This document shows positions 1-6,823 of a stretch of DNA of 15,907 nt, one piece after another; the stretch's first letter is position 1, and the number at the start of each line of letters is the position of its first letter. A program made the translations under genes and the position numbers. Origin of the DNA: Planctomycetaceae bacterium. GTDB taxonomy: Bacteria; Planctomycetota; Planctomycetia; Pirellulales; Thermoguttaceae. The DNA lies in contig JAITDV010000457.1 of the NCBI GenBank assembly GCA_031282385.1, positions 1 to 15,907 on the forward strand, read 5' to 3'. The notes under the pieces are model-generated. The model was not told the DNA's origin and ran no database searches. It was given only the letters and a program-made list of their open reading frames with translations.

Positions 1-89
1 ATCAACGCAACAAAAAAACTACAACGAAAAACCGCCTTTAACTCCTCCGAGACCACCCCTAACCCCTCCGAAGGAGGGGAATAAGAAGA
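1..89 (+). repeat. Left copy of an 89-bp terminal direct repeat
   Basis: Bases 1-89 recur at 15819-15907 in the same orientation with no indels and two substitutions that I can see, in the A-rich stretch near positions 18 and 26. The window starts on the first shared base and ends on the last one, so the true borders of the repeat cannot be seen. The second half belongs to the palindrome at 51-142. Confidence 0.95.
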
Positions 90-142
90 CGCCTCCGAAT
101 GAGGCGAATAATTCCCCTCCTTCGGAGGGGTCAGGGGTGGTC
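51..142. repeat. Large nested palindrome with 32-bp arms
   Basis: The arm at 51-82 is the reverse complement of 111-142 with one mismatch. Each arm also holds its own hairpin, CCCCTCC-GAA-GGAGGGG, and the spacer holds a third, CGCCTC/GAGGCG, at about 90-106. As single-stranded DNA or RNA it would fold into a very stable cruciform. The arm sequence resembles GC-rich palindromic repeats scattered through intergenic DNA of many environmental bacteria (general knowledge, not checked). No gene is visible in 1-356; the rest of the gap holds repeat A. Confidence 0.9.
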
Positions 143-213
143 ACCTACAGGTTAGCGAAAAGGTCTAATAAACATAAACATCATCCTAAAAACGAACTTG
201 CAGGCGTGAAAAT

Positions 214-310
214 ACTGTTCGTACTATAAATTGCGCAACTCAAGAGCGTAAAAGCCTGACTTCCGATAGGTAAGCAGGCGGCGGCAAATGAAATTTAAAG
301 TGTGAACAGT
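214..310 (+). repeat. Repeat A, full copy 1
   Basis: It starts ACTGTTCGTACTATAAATT and ends GTGTGAACAGT. The inner hairpin is GCCTG(A)CTT...AAGCAGGC around CC-GATA-GG, here with a bulged A. Read on the minus strand, the hairpin is followed by TTTTACG, so it could act as a weak intrinsic terminator for ispA, which ends 47 bp away and points toward it. That function is inferred. Confidence 0.88.
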
Positions 311-356
311 TTAAATATAATTGCCCGCACAATTTCAAAAACAATTCCGAAAATAA

Positions 357-1277
357 TTATTTACTTCTTCCGATTAAGTTTTGTGCAGCTTTGGTCAGGA
401 TTTCTTTTTCTGGATAGTCATTTTCAAAAATGCTCAATGCGTTGATTGCTTCGTTGACGTATCGTTTTGCTTCTGCTTCTGATTTTTCTATGCCTAGCAA
501 CGAAGGATAAGTCCATTTGTTTAATTCGGCGTCTTTTTTTACTTGTTTACCTGCGGTGTTTGTGTTGCCTTGTACATCTATCAAATCATCTGTAATTTGA
601 AAAGCAAGCCCGAAATTTTTACCATAATCGTCAAGCGCAGCAACCCGTCTATTAGAAGCGCCGGCAATAATAGCACCAAGCCGTAACGAAACTCGTATCA
701 AAGCGCCGGTTTTGCGGAGATGTATTCGTTCAAGTAATTCAATTGACGCGGAATCAGAATTACTGTTGTGATTTTTTTCGTTCGCAACATCATCCATTTG
801 TCCGCCTACAAGTGCAGACGCTCCAGCAGCACGTGCCAACTCCACAGAACAAATCCCCGTAAGCGCCGGTGAAGATAACTTACCAAGCGTCTCAAACGCA
901 AGCGGAATCAACGCATCACCAACTAGAATTGCTGTTGGTTCGTCAAATTGTTTATGACAAGTTGATCGTCCTCGCCGTAAATCGTCATTGTCTATTGCCG
1001 GCAAGTCATCATGAACAAGAGAATACGTATGAATCATCTCAACTGCACAAGCTGCCGGAACTGCATTAGAAGGATCACCGCCGCACAAAGCACACGCTAA
1101 AAGAACAAAATACGGACGAATACGCTTGCCAGGAGCAAGCAAACTATAACGTATCGCTTCCGCAAGACGAGTTGGACAATCTTCGTCAAATTGTACCGCT
1201 TCATCAAGTCCCTTTTCTATAAGACGTTGCAAGTGCCTCGTTCTAAACACCGGATATATCGGATCACTTATCCACAT
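357..1277 (-). CDS. ispA: Polyprenyl diphosphate synthase, probably farnesyl diphosphate synthase
   Basis: This 306-residue class I trans-prenyltransferase should condense isopentenyl diphosphate with allylic diphosphates in the cytosol to supply isoprenoid precursors. The first aspartate-rich motif is DDLPAIDNDD (90-99), the second is DDLID (230-234), and the substrate-binding GKRIRP lies at 50-55. A tyrosine five residues before the first motif (HTYSLVHDD) and the two-residue insertion within it match bacterial type II farnesyl diphosphate synthases such as E. coli IspA, so a C15 product is favoured; geranylgeranyl diphosphate cannot be excluded. Length is normal for the family. No clear Shine-Dalgarno site precedes the ATG. 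No other isoprenoid gene is adjacent; leuC lies upstream on the same strand beyond 455 bp of repeats. Confidence 0.9.
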   Translation of the reverse strand: MWISDPIYPVFRTRHLQRLIEKGLDEAVQFDEDCPTRLAEAIRYSLLAPGKRIRPYFVLLACALCGGDPSNAVPAACAVEMIHTYSLVHDDLPAIDNDDLRRGRSTCHKQFDEPTAILVGDALIPLAFETLGKLSSPALTGICSVELARAAGASALVGGQMDDVANEKNHNSNSDSASIELLERIHLRKTGALIRVSLRLGAIIAGASNRRVAALDDYGKNFGLAFQITDDLIDVQGNTNTAGKQVKKDAELNKWTYPSLLGIEKSEAEAKRYVNEAINALSIFENDYPEKEILTKAAQNLIGRSK

Positions 1278-1327
1278 ATAATATCAACTCACAATTAAAA
1301 ATTTTTGTAACTAATAACTAACTATAG

Positions 1328-1592
1328 GCAACTTCTATACTGTTCTTACTATAAATTGCGCGGCTCAAGTGTGTAAAAGCCTGCTTTCCGATAAGTAAGC
1401 AGACGGCGGCAATGAAATTTAAAGTCTGAACAGTTTAAAACCTATTTTTTACAGAATTATCAAAATTTTCAGGATTGACAAGTTTAGACAATAAATTTAT
1501 TTTATTTACGAATTGACACAAATTTGCACAAATTATTTAATTCGTGATCTTTCGTGAAAATTCGCAGACAAAATGAGTTTTTAGAAGTTGCC
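1328..1592 (-). repeat. Repeat B copy 1, interrupted by repeat A
   Basis: Repeat B has ends GGCAACTTYTAAAAAC and GTTTTTAGAAGTTGCC. Here one terminus (GGCAACTTCT, 1328-1337) is separated from the body (about 1436-1592) by a complete repeat A. The body matches the reverse complement of 3444-3562 over about 120 bp with few differences. A third relative lies at 10478-10579. No coding potential is visible; the family resembles short AT-rich intergenic repeats containing AATTCGTG. Confidence 0.8.
1339..1434 (+). repeat. Repeat A, full copy 2, nested in repeat B
   Basis: Both termini are present (ACTGTTC at 1339, GAACAGT ending 1434), with the inner hairpin between them. It interrupts the B terminus: GGCAACTTCTA before it and TAAAACCTATTTTT after it form one continuous sequence in the uninterrupted B copy at 3556-3579. 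On the minus strand its hairpin lies downstream of leuC. Confidence 0.88.
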
Positions 1593-1624
1593 TCTACTTA
1601 TAACTATTCAGCCGTTTGTTTTTA

Positions 1625-1661
1625 ACTGTTCACAACTTAAATTTTGTTTACCGCCGTTTGC
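1625..1661 (-). repeat. Repeat A, right-end fragment
   Basis: It starts AACTGTTCACAACTTAAATTTTG and runs through TTTACCGCCG, which is the reverse complement of the right third of repeat A. The hairpin and left end are missing. It lies about 70 bp downstream of the leuC stop. Confidence 0.65.
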
Positions 1662-1721
1662 TTCGTTTCTACTTCCTAACACCTAACACCTTAACAATTT
1701 TGGATTACAGTTATTCCGCAA

Positions 1722-1733
1722 CAGAATAGTTAC
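1722..1733 (-). other. Post-gene motif GTAACTATTCTG at the leuC stop
   Basis: On the minus strand leuC ends ATG TAG TAA. The G of the TAG begins GTAACTATTCTG, one base from the GTAACTATTCAG seen just after three other genes (6556, 10904 and 11917 in their sense directions). Confidence 0.5.
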
Positions 1734-3166
1734 TACATTTCTACAAAATGACCTGCGATTCCTGCTGCGGCAGCCATTGCGGGTGAAACCAGATGGGTAC
1801 GTCCGCCTTTACCTTGTCGTCCTTCAAAATTGCGGTTACTTGTTGCGGCGCATCTTTCTCCGGTATTGAGCCGATCAGCGTTCATTCCAAGACACATACT
1901 ACAACCCGCGTCCCGCCATTCAAATCCGGCTTCAATAAAAATCTTGTCCAATCCCTTACTTTCTGCCTCACGTTTCACCAATCCGCTGCCCGGCACAACT
2001 ATTCCGCACACGCCATCAGCTATCCGACGCCCCTTGACAACCTCCGCCGCTGCAACCAAATCCTCTATACGTCCATTCGTACAAGAACCAATAAAAACAC
2101 GATCAATTGCAATATCAGTTATTCGCATTCCGGCACGCAAGCCCATATAATTCAATGCAGCTTCAGCGGATTTTCGTTGTGCCGGATCGGTGAACGATTC
2201 TAAAACCGGAATCCGATCATAAACTGATACCACTTGCGCCGGATTTGTTCCCCAAGTTACCATTGGTGTAACTTGCGCAGCGTCAAATGTCCATTCCTTG
2301 TCATAAACCGCGTCAACATCAGACGCCAATTTTAACCAACGTTCTTTTGAACTTTCCCAATTATTTTTGTCTGGAGCATATTCACGACCTTGCAAATAAT
2401 CAAAAGTTTTCTCATCCGGTTCAATCATTCCTGCGCGTCCGCCCATTTCTATTGTCATGTTGCAAACTGTCATTCGGCTTTCAATTGAGAGTGATTTGAA
2501 GGCAGAGCCGACGTATTCGACGACATAACCGGTTCCTGCTGATGTTGAAAGTTTGCCGATAATATACAGAATTAAATCTTTGCTGCTGCAGTTTGCGGGC
2601 AAGACATTTGTCCCGTGTATTTTTAAAGTTTTCGATTTTTTTTGTCTCAATGTCTGTGTTGCAAAAACATGTTCAACTTCGCTCGTACCGATTCCAAATG
2701 CCAATGCCCCAAATGCGCCGTGGGTTGCCGTATGACTGTCGCCGCAAACAATTGTCATGCCGGGTTGCGTTAAGCCAAGCTCAGGTCCCACAACATGAAC
2801 TACACCTTGACGCGGGTCGTTCATGTCAAATAATTTGACTTTGAAATCCGCACAATTCCGACACAACGCTTCGAGTTGAGCCGCAGCAATCGGATCCGTA
2901 ATCGGAGCTTTGCGATTTTGTGTCGGAACATTGTGATCCATTACCGCAAACGTCTTATCAGGACGGCGCAAACTACGATTCTCAATACGTAATCCTTCAA
3001 ACGCTTGCGGTGAAGTTACTTCGTGTATAAGTTGCAGATCAATATAAATCAAAGACTCGTCACCAAGCTCCTCCGAATCATCAAGATCAATCAAATGACT
3101 TTCCCATATCTTTTGATACATAGTTTTGGGAATTGATTTTGGTATTGTGTTGGGGGCAGTAGTCAT
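1733..3166 (-). CDS. leuC: 3-isopropylmalate dehydratase large subunit
   Basis: This aconitase-family enzyme isomerises 2-isopropylmalate to 3-isopropylmalate in leucine synthesis and needs the small subunit LeuD, which is not in the window. The 4Fe-4S ligands are C362 (GSCTNGR) and C422/C425 (AGCSMCLGMN). Substrate-site motifs include VMDHNVPT (75-82), GDSHTATHG (142-150) and SNRNFEGRQG (443-452). At 477 residues it is slightly longer than most LeuC proteins because of a proline- and threonine-rich N-terminal extension of 15 residues; M16 (MYQKIWE) aligns with the usual family start and is an equally good initiation site. Neither ATG has a Shine-Dalgarno site. The gene ends in tandem in-frame stops, TAG then TAA. 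It is flanked by inverted copies of repeat B. Confidence 0.97.
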   Translation of the reverse strand: MTTAPNTIPKSIPKTMYQKIWESHLIDLDDSEELGDESLIYIDLQLIHEVTSPQAFEGLRIENRSLRRPDKTFAVMDHNVPTQNRKAPITDPIAAAQLEALCRNCADFKVKLFDMNDPRQGVVHVVGPELGLTQPGMTIVCGDSHTATHGAFGALAFGIGTSEVEHVFATQTLRQKKSKTLKIHGTNVLPANCSSKDLILYIIGKLSTSAGTGYVVEYVGSAFKSLSIESRMTVCNMTIEMGGRAGMIEPDEKTFDYLQGREYAPDKNNWESSKERWLKLASDVDAVYDKEWTFDAAQVTPMVTWGTNPAQVVSVYDRIPVLESFTDPAQRKSAEAALNYMGLRAGMRITDIAIDRVFIGSCTNGRIEDLVAAAEVVKGRRIADGVCGIVVPGSGLVKREAESKGLDKIFIEAGFEWRDAGCSMCLGMNADRLNTGERCAATSNRNFEGRQGKGGRTHLVSPAMAAAAGIAGHFVEM

Positions 3167-3252
3167 CTGTATTAGTTAATTTTAAGCTGGTTTATATTTG
3201 CAAATTGGAATTGGCGATTTGATTTTATGCACGTGTATTACCGAAGTCTTAT

Positions 3253-3345
3253 AAACTGTTCACACTTGAATTTCCCTTTACCGCCGTCCGCTCACCTATC
3301 GAAAAGCAGGCAAAAGGTAAACGGAACTTAAAGTGTGAACAGTTT
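3253..3345. repeat. Repeat A, palindromic fusion copy
   Basis: It begins AAACTGTTCACACTTGAATT and ends AACTTAAAGTGTGAACAGTTT, so both ends are of the right-end type in opposite orientations. The left-end sequence GTACTATAAATTGCG is absent. The centre (ACCTATCGAAAAGCAGG) is a hairpin remnant joined to its own inverse. Arms pair over at least 15 bp. Confidence 0.8.
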
Positions 3346-3443
3346 AAACCGGCTCAATATCATTAAATCAAATCAAACGGATTGAAAAGTATATAGAGCC
3401 GAAAAAAATATTCAACCGCCCAAACGAATCTTGCATTCTGATC

Positions 3444-3579
3444 TTTCATGAAAGATCACGAATTAAATAATTTGTGCAAATTCGTGTCAATTCGTGGATA
3501 AAATAAATTTATTGTCTAAATTTGTTTATTCTGAAAATTTCGATAATTCTGTCAAAAATAGGTTTTTAAAAGTTGCCTT
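3444..3579 (+). repeat. Repeat B copy 2
   Basis: About 120 bp match the reverse complement of 1440-1559, and the intact terminus TTTTTAAAAGTTGCC ends at 3579. The far end is lost near a perfect 18-bp palindrome, GATCTTTCATGAAAGATC (3440-3457). It lies upstream of leuC, inverted relative to copy 1. Confidence 0.8.
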
Positions 3580-3740
3580 TAGTTCAATTTTTTATCCCCG
3601 TTCCTTTACTCTTTAGAAAACTACAGTAAAATTTGCCTCCCTTTGTTACGGCATGCGCGATAGAATTCGGCAGTTTACAGCGTCAATGTTAGGATATGTT
3701 GATGCAGGTTGCAGTTGAACAATTTATACTGCGGATTATT
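3580..3740. other. Intergenic stretch without a recognised feature
   Basis: There is no open frame with coding character, RNA gene or repeat that I can identify here. It may hold the upstream control region for gltD, but I see no convincing sigma-70 or sigma-54 promoter. Confidence 0.5.
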
Positions 3741-3767
3741 TGATTGTTCTATAAATTGTGTTGCCCT

Positions 3768-3867
3768 GTTGCGTGTACTATAAATTGCGTGATTTAAGAG
3801 CGTAAAAGCCTGCTTCCGATATTAGGTAAGCAGGCGGTGGTAAACAAAATTAAATTGTGAACCGTTT
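3768..3867 (+). repeat. Repeat A, full copy with duplicated left end
   Basis: It carries TACTATAAATTGCGTGA, the hairpin GCCTGCTT...AAGCAGGC with an enlarged loop, and a mutated right end GAACCGTTTAAA. A second left-end fragment (GTTCTATAAATTGTGTTGC) lies just before it at about 3744-3762, suggesting a partial duplication or an older decayed copy. Confidence 0.8.
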
Positions 3868-3994
3868 AAACCATTGCAAATTACGTTAAACATTACAACA
3901 ACTTCGGCAAAATTAGTTTGCTTGAGGTTACTGATATTTAGAATGTCAGTGATTTTGTTAAATGTAAGTTGCCCCAATTTTTTGTCCCCCAATA

Positions 3995-5443
3995 ATGAAT
4001 ACATTTCCAACAACTCCGCAAAATGACCATCCAAAACCTACACAACGCCAACACAAAACCCCAATGCCGGAACAAAATCCGCAAGTTAGAGCTAGAAACT
4101 TTCTTGAAGTTCCGCTTGGTTACACTCCCGAAATGGCACAAACGGAAGCGTCTCGATGTTTGAATTGTAAGAAGCCGGCTTGTGTTGAGGGTTGTCCTGT
4201 TAATGTTAATATTCCTGCTTTTCTTACGTTGATTAAGAATGGCGAATTTGCCGTCGCCGCACGAAAAATCAAAGAAACAAACGCATTGCCCGCCGTGTGC
4301 GGACGTGTTTGCCCGCAAGAAACACAATGCGAATCCAAATGTATTCTTGGTAAAAAATTTGAATCTGTTGCAATTGGTCGTTGTGAAAGGTTTGCTGCGG
4401 ATTATGAACGGGACAATCACTTGACTGAAATGCCCGAAAAAAAGCCGAAAAACGGAAAACGAATTGCGGTTGTCGGCGCCGGTCCTTCGGGATTAACGGT
4501 TGCAGGTGATCTTGTTATGCTTGGATACGGCGTAACGATTTTTGAGGCATTCCACAAAGCCGGCGGCGTTTTGATGTATGGTATTCCCGAATTTCGATTG
4601 CCCAAAGTAATTGTTGAAAACGAAGTGAATTATCTGGTCAAACTTGGCGTGAATCTTGAATTGAATCAAGTTATCGGAAAAACAATAACAGTTGATGAGT
4701 TGTTGAATGAGGACAAATTTGATGCGGTATATATTGGAGTTGGTGCGGGTTTGCCCATGTTGCTCGGCATAGAAGGCGAAGATTTAAGCGGAGTTTATTC
4801 GGCAAACGAATACTTGACGAGATCAAATTTAATGAAAGCATACAACTTTCCAAATAACGATACGCCAATTGTACGCGGTAAAAATGTGTGCGTAATTGGC
4901 GGCGGTAATGTTGCGATGGATGCGGCACGGAGCGCAATGCGGCTTGGGGCGGACTCGGTTAAGATTGTTTATCGGCGTTCGCTGGCAGAGTTGCCGGCAA
5001 GAAGTGAAGAAATTCACCACGCAGAGGAAGAAGGAATCGAATTTTTGTTTTTGACCAATCCGGTTAAATACTTAGGCAACGATGAAGGCAGAATCAAAAC
5101 AATGACTTGCGATAAAATGGAACTTGGCGAACCAGATGCTTCCGGTAGAAGACGCCCTGTCAAAATTCCAAATTCAGAATTTGCAATAGAAACTGAGTGT
5201 GTAATTGTTGCAGCTGGTGCGTTGGCAAATCCGCTTTTGACAAAAAACACTCCCGGATTGAGCTTGAACAAGTGGGGTTATGTAATTGCCGACGAGGCAA
5301 CCGGCAGGACAACCAAACCGCGAGTTTGGGCTGGTGGCGACATAGTTACCGGCGCCGCAACTGTTATTCTTGCAATGGGTGCAGGTCGCGCTGCTGCAAA
5401 AAATATAAACGAATTCCTACAAAGCCCAAATCAAAATTGGTAA
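3995..5443 (+). CDS. gltD: GltD/NfnB-type NAD(P)H-dependent FAD/Fe-S oxidoreductase
   Basis: This 482-residue protein has the layout of the glutamate synthase small subunit and of stand-alone relatives (GltA, NfnB, SudA). The N-terminal Fe-S domain has C55, C58, C63, C67 and C102, C106, C112, C116. An FAD Rossmann motif, VVGAGPSG, lies at 159-166, and an NAD(P)H Rossmann motif, VIGGGNVAMDAA, at 300-311. The C-terminal VWAGGDIVTGAATVILAMGAG closes the FAD fold. It transfers electrons between NAD(P)H and a partner. No gltB or nfnA is adjacent, so whether it serves glutamate synthesis or another partner is open. The first 23 residues are poorly conserved in character; M24 (MPEQNPQVRARNF) matches the usual start of stand-alone homologues. 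No Shine-Dalgarno site is visible at either ATG. A repeat A begins 5 bp after the stop. Confidence 0.88.
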   Translation: MNTFPTTPQNDHPKPTQRQHKTPMPEQNPQVRARNFLEVPLGYTPEMAQTEASRCLNCKKPACVEGCPVNVNIPAFLTLIKNGEFAVAARKIKETNALPAVCGRVCPQETQCESKCILGKKFESVAIGRCERFAADYERDNHLTEMPEKKPKNGKRIAVVGAGPSGLTVAGDLVMLGYGVTIFEAFHKAGGVLMYGIPEFRLPKVIVENEVNYLVKLGVNLELNQVIGKTITVDELLNEDKFDAVYIGVGAGLPMLLGIEGEDLSGVYSANEYLTRSNLMKAYNFPNNDTPIVRGKNVCVIGGGNVAMDAARSAMRLGADSVKIVYRRSLAELPARSEEIHHAEEEGIEFLFLTNPVKYLGNDEGRIKTMTCDKMELGEPDASGRRRPVKIPNSEFAIETECVIVAAGALANPLLTKNTPGLSLNKWGYVIADEATGRTTKPRVWAGGDIVTGAATVILAMGAGRAAAKNINEFLQSPNQNW

Positions 5444-5447
5444 TAAA

Positions 5448-5544
5448 TTGTTTGTAATATAAATTGCGTGACTCAAGAGCGTAAAAGCCTGTTGCCGAGA
5501 GGTAAGCAGACGGCGGTAAAGGAAAATTCAAGTGTTAACAGTTT
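5448..5544 (+). repeat. Repeat A, full copy just after gltD
   Basis: It runs TTGTTTGTAATATAAATTGCG to GTGTTAACAGTTT. The termini are slightly mutated, and the inner stem is reduced (GCCTGTTGCCGAGAGG...AAGCAGAC). It begins 5 bp after the gltD stop. Confidence 0.82.
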
Positions 5545-5560
5545 AGTTACAGGAAATTTA

Positions 5561-5667
5561 CAGTACGAGCAGTATATAAATTGTATGTATGACTCAAGAG
5601 GGCATAAGTCTGAATGCCGATAAGTGAGTGAGCGGCGTTAAACGAAATTACAGTGAGGACATTTCAA
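5561..5667 (+). repeat. Repeat A, decayed copy
   Basis: It keeps GTATATAAATTGTATG, GACTCAAGAG, GTCTG...GCCGATAAG and GAAATTACAGTGAGGAC in the right order, but both termini are degraded. It is a tandem neighbour of the copy at 5448-5544. Confidence 0.65.
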
Positions 5668-5725
5668 AACATTTATCCCCCCCGTTCACATTGTGGTTTA
5701 AGTTTGGTATGATTCCGCCTTCGTG

Positions 5726-5742
5726 GCTGAATTTATTTCAGC
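5726..5742 (+). promoter_or_regulatory. Small hairpin in the leader before the metallophosphoesterase
   Basis: GCTGAA-TTTAT-TTCAGC is a perfect 6-bp stem with a 5-base loop, 45 bp before the start codon. It has no T-tract, so it is not a classical terminator. It could be a leader element or an operator; function unknown. Confidence 0.3.
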
Positions 5743-5787
5743 GTTGAACCAGAATGTAGCAACCAAATAAGGCACAAGGGTATCAAA

Positions 5788-6534
5788 TTGAAACGTGCGA
5801 TTATTAGTGATATTCATAGTAATTTGGAGGCATTCGAAGCTGTATTAGCGGATATTGCTTCGCAGGGAATTACGGAAATTTACTGTTTGGGCGATCTTGT
5901 CGGTTATGGACCGAATCCGATTGAATGTATTGATTTGATGCGGAAGTCCGTGAAAGTATGTCTGCTTGGCAATCATGACCAAGCAACACTTTTTGATCCC
6001 GAAGGTTTCAATCATAGTGCGGAACGTGCGATTTTTTGGACACGTGATCAACTTGAGAATCCAAATTTGAGCGGAGCTAGTGAGCGTTGGGATTTTTTGA
6101 ATGAGTTGCCGCGTCTTTGCAGGGAAGAATCTTTTATTTTTGTTCATGGTTCGCCGCGAAATCCGCTTAACGAATATGTCTTTCACGATGATATTTATAA
6201 TGAACGTAAAATAGAACGGCTGTTTGCGGTTATTCCGAAATATTCGTTTCAAGGTCATACGCATGTACCTGGGATTTTTACGGAAAACCGTGAATTTTTC
6301 ACGCCGGACGATATTGATGGGCGTTATGTTTTGGGAGACAGAAAAGCGATGATCAATGTCGGTTCGGTAGGACAACCGCGAGATAGAGACCCGCGAGCGT
6401 GTTATGTTGTGCTTGAGGGATCGTTGGTTGTTTTTCGCAGAGTGGAGTATCCTTTTGAGAAGACTATTGAAAAAATCACTGCTATCCCTGATCTGGATAA
6501 TTATCTGGGTCAACGTTTACGTGACGGCAAGTAA
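5788..6534 (+). CDS. Calcineurin-like metallophosphoesterase
   Basis: This 248-residue protein is a binuclear-metal phosphoesterase of the YfcE/MJ0936-like group. The ordered motifs are SDIHSN (D8, H10), GDLVGYGP (D36), GNHD (61-64), VHGSPR (H120) and GHTHVPG (156-162), giving a complete metal-binding set. The probable substrate is a phosphodiester or phosphomonoester, but specificity cannot be read from sequence. The C-terminal GSVGQPRDRDP motif is typical of a widespread bacterial subfamily. The start codon is TTG, preceded by AAGGG at 5776-5780 with a 7-base gap, and it places the DxH motif at the usual distance from the N-terminus. No signal peptide is seen, so it should be cytosolic. It stands alone between repeat clusters. 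Confidence 0.92.
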   Translation: MKRAIISDIHSNLEAFEAVLADIASQGITEIYCLGDLVGYGPNPIECIDLMRKSVKVCLLGNHDQATLFDPEGFNHSAERAIFWTRDQLENPNLSGASERWDFLNELPRLCREESFIFVHGSPRNPLNEYVFHDDIYNERKIERLFAVIPKYSFQGHTHVPGIFTENREFFTPDDIDGRYVLGDRKAMINVGSVGQPRDRDPRACYVVLEGSLVVFRRVEYPFEKTIEKITAIPDLDNYLGQRLRDGK

Positions 6535-6555
6535 GTTGTAAGTTAATTTTGTTTT

Positions 6556-6567
6556 GTAACTATTCAG
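6556..6567 (+). other. Post-gene motif GTAACTATTCAG
   Basis: It lies 21 bp after the phosphoesterase stop in the sense direction. With the next bases (TCAC) it can form a small stem, GTAACT/AGTCAC, with one mismatch. Similar copies follow leuC, the TauE-type gene and the propeller gene. Confidence 0.5.
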
Positions 6568-6634
6568 TCACGGGATTCAATTGTTTAGGAAAAATGGTTT
6601 AGGGTTTAAGGAATAGGAACGAAGCAAACAAAAA

Positions 6635-6760
6635 CGCAGCGTTCTAAAGTAAACACCCTTTATTTATCCAATTTCCCTTAGTAGCAAATAAGGGATTGGA
6701 ATATTAGAGGCGTTCGGAAAATGATGTTGTTCCGTGCGGATTTAAATTGTGAACAGTTTA
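6635..6760 (+). repeat. Repeat C copy 1 (without insertion)
   Basis: It shares the order GCGTTC...AAATAAAC-type sequence, CCCTT(T)ATTTATCC, TTTCCCTTAGTAGCAAA, TAAGGG..GGAATATT, TTCCG.GCGGATTTAAA and TGTGAACAGTTT with 8534-8778. Its right end is the right end of repeat A. It lies between the phosphoesterase and rpoN genes and reads straight through the point where copy 2 carries an insertion. Confidence 0.8.
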
Positions 6761-6823
6761 TTACATTTAATTCTAATATACGTCGGTATAACAGTGTATG
6801 TAAGTTTTTTTCAGTAGGGTTGT

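Noticed and set aside
214..310. Repeat A hairpins as dedicated intrinsic terminators
   Set aside because: The T-tract (TTTT) is weak and lies only on the minus strand, while many copies follow plus-strand genes where the orientation is wrong. A minor terminator effect for ispA and leuC remains possible.
1793..2203. Plus-strand open frames opposite leuC
   Set aside because: They are antisense shadows of a well-supported leuC, with low-complexity composition and no family features.
3917..3950. Sigma-54 or sigma-70 promoter upstream of gltD
   Set aside because: GGCAAAATTAGTTTGC has 12 rather than 10 bases between GG and GC, and the nearby TTTGCT/TAGAAT pair is too weak to call.
3822..4034. 70-residue minus-strand open frame before gltD
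   Set aside because: It runs from repeat A into the start of gltD and has no recognisable protein features.
5845..6513. 222-residue minus-strand open frame opposite the metallophosphoesterase
   Set aside because: It lies wholly antisense to a gene with complete catalytic motifs; composition is that of a reversed frame.
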